Assembly: GCA_947034895.1 (NCBI GenBank)
Contig: OX344763.1
Span: 72,125,093 to 72,189,092, forward strand
Direction of reading: 5' to 3'
Length of the DNA: 64,000 bases
From: Rhytidiadelphus loreus
Lineage: Eukaryota; Streptophyta; Bryopsida; Hypnales; Hylocomiaceae
Part shown: one piece after another, positions 60,126 through 64,000 of the stretch
Position numbering within the stretch: position 1 is the first letter of the stretch
Layout of the letters: every line of letters begins with the position of its first letter
Notes under the pieces: generated by a model
Databases searched by the model: none
Told to the model about the DNA's origin: nothing
What the model saw: the letters and a program-made list of their open reading frames with translations, nothing else
Position numbers and translations under genes: made by a program

Positions 60126-60900
60126 ACAAAAGACGTTGTCAACAACGGCTCTTTTCTCAAATTCAAAGTCTTTTTTTAAATTACTTTTGTACATGGATGT
60201 AGTAGGTACTAGCGTCACAAGCAAGGAACCATAGTACATTGTGCCTGAGCGCTTTTACAACTGCGACAGGTGTACTTTTTCATCTCACTTCATTGCTTTT
60301 GATTAATGTACAGTGTATTCTTACAACGGCATTACAATAAATTAAAAAAACTGACAAAGTTTCAAGTGGACAAGTTCAGCATGTGTGTGTTTGGCTTTTG
60401 AAGTTCACAAGTGTATTTTCAGGACTGAACTGCGCATAGAAAAGCATCAATCCTGTCACTTTTCACAATCATTAAATCAATTCTAGGACATGCTCTCATT
60501 CATTTCACTTGTTGCCTACAAACAGAAATAGCGACCTACGTGCATCCAACTTTGAAATATTCCACATAATGCATGTGAGCCCTGAAAATTCTGAAAAATT
60601 TGTGAGTGTTGTCTTGTTCATTTCTCTGTTTGCCAAAAAAAATTTTAACCAATCTGATTCATGCAGCTCCACATAGACCTCCTACACCGCTTACATGGTC
60701 GACTTATGAGCCTCCTACCTTAGGTTTGGAGCTGCTTGCGAGAGAGTTGTCTGGTTTACCAATTGATGATTGTTTACAATTCTCTCCAACTAATTAGTTT
60801 AGTGTACACATACAGTGTGGTTGACGGGAAACAGATCTTGCATGCTTCTCATGAGAGTTCAGGGACAATCTGAACCGGACATCCAGTTGCAGTCAGTGAT
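60126..60900. other. Mostly non-coding; one exon-like fragment
   Basis: An exon-like piece follows the acceptor ATTCATGCAG at 60,666 and runs to TAG 60,797 (APHRPPTPLTWSTYEPPTLG then LELLARELSG). It may be a terminal exon fragment, but no partner exon is seen. Confidence 0.3.
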
Positions 60901-61760
60901 CAATATATTCATGATCCCAGTTTCGTACGTTCACGTGTAGGACTCTAGCTCCAGTTGAAGCTGTATGCGGAATTGCGGTTTGCAGACGTGGAGGCTTGCA
61001 GAATTTGTGGTGAGCTTCATTTTGAATGTTGGTAACATTGAGTGTGGTATAAATGCATGCACGTGATGGGAGTTTGCTCTGTCCCCTTCTCCTTCTAAGG
61101 GCCCATCCCAGCATCAGTTGTGTTCTATATTTCATTTTGTTTGTGAGTTTCTGTAACTTAAGCTTTACTGAGTCAGTGCAGGTACCATATTCTAAGCGAA
61201 CTCTTGGGAATCGAAAAGTGCTCACAATGCAGTACCAAGAAGCCCCAGCTAAGAGCGAGGATTCTACAACTTGTTGAGAATAGAGCGTTCTGCTTATGGT
61301 GTGTTGGTAAGCACAGTACAAATTGCAAGTTGGGTCTCACTCATCAATCTTCACGAAAGGATAACATAAGATCTGGAATCAAATACTGTAACCTACATGC
61401 TTTGAAACAATTGACAGTGTAATTGAACTAGTTGGTTCTGTCTATACGCCACACTGGCTGTCATTGATTCATGATCCCTGTTCGTTTCAGGTGCTCGGCG
61501 CTAACTCCTGAAAATTTGAGATTTGATCGAAAGATCGAGTTGGCGTGGAGGCTGCATTCTATGGCATCTTGCGGAATTTGTGGTGAGTTTTGAGCGTTGT
61601 ATTTAGGATTCGTGCTTGGAAGTGTTGCATTCAAGTAAGCAATGGGAGTTTCTTTTTTCACCTTCAACCTATCTCCTTCCAACTTTCCTGCTTCCAAAAG
61701 GGTGCTTTGATTTGTAGCACCTGTTCTATTCTCTATTTCAATTTGTTTGTTAGCTTTCTT
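60901..61760. repeat. Diverged ~560 bp duplication
   Basis: 60,905-61,150 and 61,467-61,745 share ordered landmarks: TTCATGATCCC followed by GTTTCGT or GTTCGTTTC, GTGGAGGCT, GAATTTGTGGTGAG, an ATGGGAGTTT and CTCCTTC block, and TTCTATNTTTCATTTTGTTTGT-like ends. They are separated by unrelated bases and strongly diverged, so this is an old tandem duplication without an obvious gene. Confidence 0.5.
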
Positions 61761-62325
61761 AGCGTTCGGTTTGCTTCCATTGCTACATCGCAATTATTCT
61801 TTTTGGTGTCCATTTGATAGTATTTCTTGTACCCCACAAAATAATCTCTTTAGCTGAACTTCAATTGCCTCTGTGCACCTAATTGTTGTAGTTAGCCCAC
61901 CTTGTTAGAATGCACAGTCCATCAAGAAAATAGCCAAAACAGTTAGTAAGTGTGAGTGTTCCTCTTTTGAACCCTTGTGGAGGTTTCTGTGGTCTTTCAT
62001 GATACCGTGTGCTCAGTTGGGCTGCCCCTGCGCTTTTCAGTGTTGCTACATATAGAGCAAATCTTTCTTTTCTAGTTTGTAATTGAAGTCTTTGTCATAT
62101 AGTTGAATGTGTGATGTCACCCACGTGCACACCTCTTTCAAGCTGTGTACAGGATTTAAAACTTTGGTTAGAGGTGCAATGGTATCTTGTGGTTTCCATT
62201 GTGTGCATGGATTTCTTGATGTTGCTAATCGAATCATGGATAACTTGTTGTTTACTTGTTGTTTGTTTTCCCTAGGTCTCAGGAAGGGTCCGGATATTTT
62301 TGTGACCAGGTGGCCGAAACTCTGA
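61761..62325. other. AT-rich stretch, nothing definite
   Basis: No splice-supported exon or repeat recognised. The short frame at 62,107-62,325 has no domain. Confidence 0.4.
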
Positions 62326-62625
62326 ATGTGAAGCTTGAATTCCAAGACTTTTGAAGCTTGAATTGTGAGTCTGAAGTTGAATATGAAGTCTGAATTCTGA
62401 GTCAGAAGCTTAAGTCGGAGTCTTAAGCAGAATGTGAAGCTTGAATTTTGAGTCTTTTGCTCGGGCTTGCTAGATTGTGAATGACGTGATCAATACGCAG
62501 TTCTTGTTTTCCGTCCCTGTCTGTCTCTTATTGTTCTGCATCCCTGCATAATTAATAAGTTATCCGGGTATTGTTAATTGTCCATTTTTTGTAAAGATTA
62601 ATAAGTTATCTGGGTATTTTGTAGA
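62326..62625. repeat. GAAGCTTGAATT minisatellite and a short direct repeat
   Basis: 62,330-62,455 is built of GTGAAGCTTGAATT, TTTGAAGCTTGAATT and AGTCTGAA units about 20 bp long. Then ATTAATAAGTTATC-GGGTATT occurs at 62,550 and, with one difference, at 62,598. Confidence 0.65.
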
Positions 62626-62651
62626 TTTGTAAAACTTTGCGTTGCTATCTT

Positions 62652-63565
62652 GCGCGATTCAAGTGGGGTAGACCTAAAATGCACAAGCTATACTCTAGCA
62701 TTTTTAGTAAAGAAATAAAGTGGATAACAAAAGCAGCACAACAGAAAGATTTCCAGCCTTGTGTAATTCAGGTGGCATCAATCTGAACTGTACAAGCACA
62801 GTAGATCACTATTATAAAAATACAGTTAAAATATTAACTACATAGTAATTGATAAAAAACCAAGAACACAATCATATCAAAGAAGAACACAAAAAGAATT
62901 ATAGAGCTAGTGTGCAATTTAGGTAGCACAGTCCTAATATGCATAGCACAAAATATCAGTTGCAATAATTTCATGCTCATCCGCCACAGACTAGAGGGCA
63001 CATCCAATAGCAACCACAAACAAAGACTTTAACAACCCACATTTAATTGATCATTTATTCTTGAATAAACAAGAGAAAAAACTAACAATCATCAGGTCTG
63101 GAGCGAGCAGTTCGAGCTATACTCAAGCATTTTTATTAAAGAAATAACGAGGATAATACAAGCAGCACGACAAAAAGATTTCAAGCCTTAGGTAATTCAG
63201 GTGGCATCAACCTGAACTGCTAAAGCATAAAACTACACTATTAAATAAATAAATTTACAATATAAACTATCAAGCAATTGCCAAAAAAAACAAAAACACA
63301 GACATAGCAAAAAAGATCACAGCAAGGGTCACATAGCTAGTGTGCAATTCAGATAGTACAAACCTAATATGCACAAAAAATATATTGGTTGCAATAAGAT
63401 AATACTCATCCTTCAAAGACTAGAGAAACATCTAATAGCAACCACATACAAAGACTCTAACAATCCACATTTAATTGATCATTTATTTGTGAATAGATAA
63501 GAGAAAAAACTACCAAACATCAATTCCAAAGCGAGCAATTCAGGTTGCACCCACCTGAATTGCGC
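62652..63565. repeat. Cluster of six 33 bp palindromes upstream of gene copy 2, with a 429 bp tandem duplication
   Basis: Units with 13-7-13 geometry lie at 62,652-62,684, 62,761-62,793, 62,912-62,944, 63,190-63,222, 63,342-63,374 and 63,533-63,565. The last has GCAATTCAGGT / ACCTGAATTGC as a perfect 11 bp inner pair. The sequence from CTATACTCTAGCATTTTTA at 62,688 is repeated at 63,117 (CTATACTCAAGCATTTTTA), a 429 bp shift that also carries the palindromes. The region matches 36,080-36,820 in landmarks such as CTAATATGCATAGCACAAA and CCTCTAGAAAAAA. Confidence 0.88.
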
Positions 63566-63699
63566 ACGTAAATATCCTCTAGAAAAAAATAGGTTGTCAT
63601 TCAAAGTTCCCTTGAACGTAGCTCAATAAATTTATAAAAAAAAAATCATGTTCGTAGATGGTTAGTCAAATAAACTCTAATTTCTAATTATTTTGCAGC

Positions 63700-64000
63700 A
63701 TGGAGGACCAAATCTAAAATCTAAATGCGTACTTCAAAAGGAGCACAACAAAGACTCCTGAAGTCGACGACAAGGATGAGATGATGAACGATGGAGACTA
63801 CTGGAAGTTCAAAGACCCTAAGCAAGTGGAATCCTGGGGTCTGGCAATGATTCCTTTCACGGACAACTTCCACTTTAATATGAAGTACACAAACGTTCAA
63901 ATTTATATTCCAATCTCGTTTGAAGAGAGAGTGAAGGACGTCATCCACGACATTTATCCACTTATTCTGATACGATGTGTCACTACAAAGACGGAGTTGC
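63700..64000 (+). pseudogene. Second copy of the ParB-like gene, 5' end, truncated by the window
   Basis: ATG at 63,700 lies one base after TTATTTTGCAG, exactly as in copy 1. About nine in ten bases match 36,825-37,125. Codon 6 is TAA (63,715) where copy 1 has GAA. Apart from that stop the frame is open to the window end and keeps NFHFNMKYTN, QIYIPISFEERVKDVI and LIRCVTTK. Neither copy is the obvious source of the other, because each has private damage, so a family with further members is likely. Confidence 0.9.

Noticed and set aside
59616..60239. Minus-strand Pro/Leu/Cys-rich frames
   Set aside because: They are the complement of GGAGGG-type simple repeats and lack any domain.
61053..62345. 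Several 60-110 residue frames on both strands
   Set aside because: No domain, no consistent splice borders and overlapping frames of equal quality, so no gene can be supported.

Overview
The window reads as eukaryotic nuclear DNA from a plant-like genome. It has spliceosomal introns with GT...AG borders, a nucleosome-sized (about 177 bp) satellite, a pogo/CENP-B-type transposase and several decayed multi-exon genes. A non-seed land plant (bryophyte, lycophyte or fern) is my best guess from the protein families, but nothing here fixes the species. I see no rRNA, tRNA, telomeric or CRISPR sequence.

Layout. 1-33,226 is an unbroken head-to-tail array of a ~177 bp satellite, near-homogeneous at the left, with nested multi-monomer duplications further right and diverged subtypes at the right edge. 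33,227-36,047 is non-coding with small local repeats. 36,048-43,227 holds the most interesting locus: a decayed five-exon gene whose exons join in compatible phases into one reading frame of about 1,590 codons. It has a ParB-like GQHS segment, a C-terminal segment like the AdoMet-binding motif of DNA methyltransferases, an acidic/NLS/coiled-coil linker and an FCP1/NIF-type HAD phosphatase domain. A start-proximal second copy begins at 63,700 and runs off the window.

Both copies are surrounded by a 33 bp palindromic motif (13 bp arm, 7 bp spacer, 13 bp arm) that I find 16 times. It lies only upstream of the two copies and inside the first two internal introns of copy 1. The constant spacing looks like a protein-binding site, and the neighbouring ParB-like protein is an obvious but untested candidate partner.

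43,620-45,237 (minus) is a broken coiled-coil gene ending in half of a RING-like zinc motif. 45,510-45,955 is a GC-rich minisatellite. 46,233-47,261 is a ~1 kb segment with 25 bp inverted ends around a twice-stopped ORF. 47,280-49,460 is a striking AT-rich stretch with a CAAATTG motif about every 60-100 bp, alternating in its first kilobase with CCAGTGATTGGA about every 66 bp. 49,728-53,673 is a second, older array of the same satellite in the same orientation. 55,817-56,447 holds four small in-phase exons. 57,095-59,307 is a pogo-like DDE transposase broken by stops and one frameshift. 59,308-62,640 is non-coding with local duplications, and 62,652-64,000 is the second copy of the ParB-like locus.

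Almost every coding sequence is damaged (stops, one-base deletions), which fits a repeat-rich, probably heterochromatic region. Function is therefore better read as that of the families, whose intact members should exist elsewhere in the genome.
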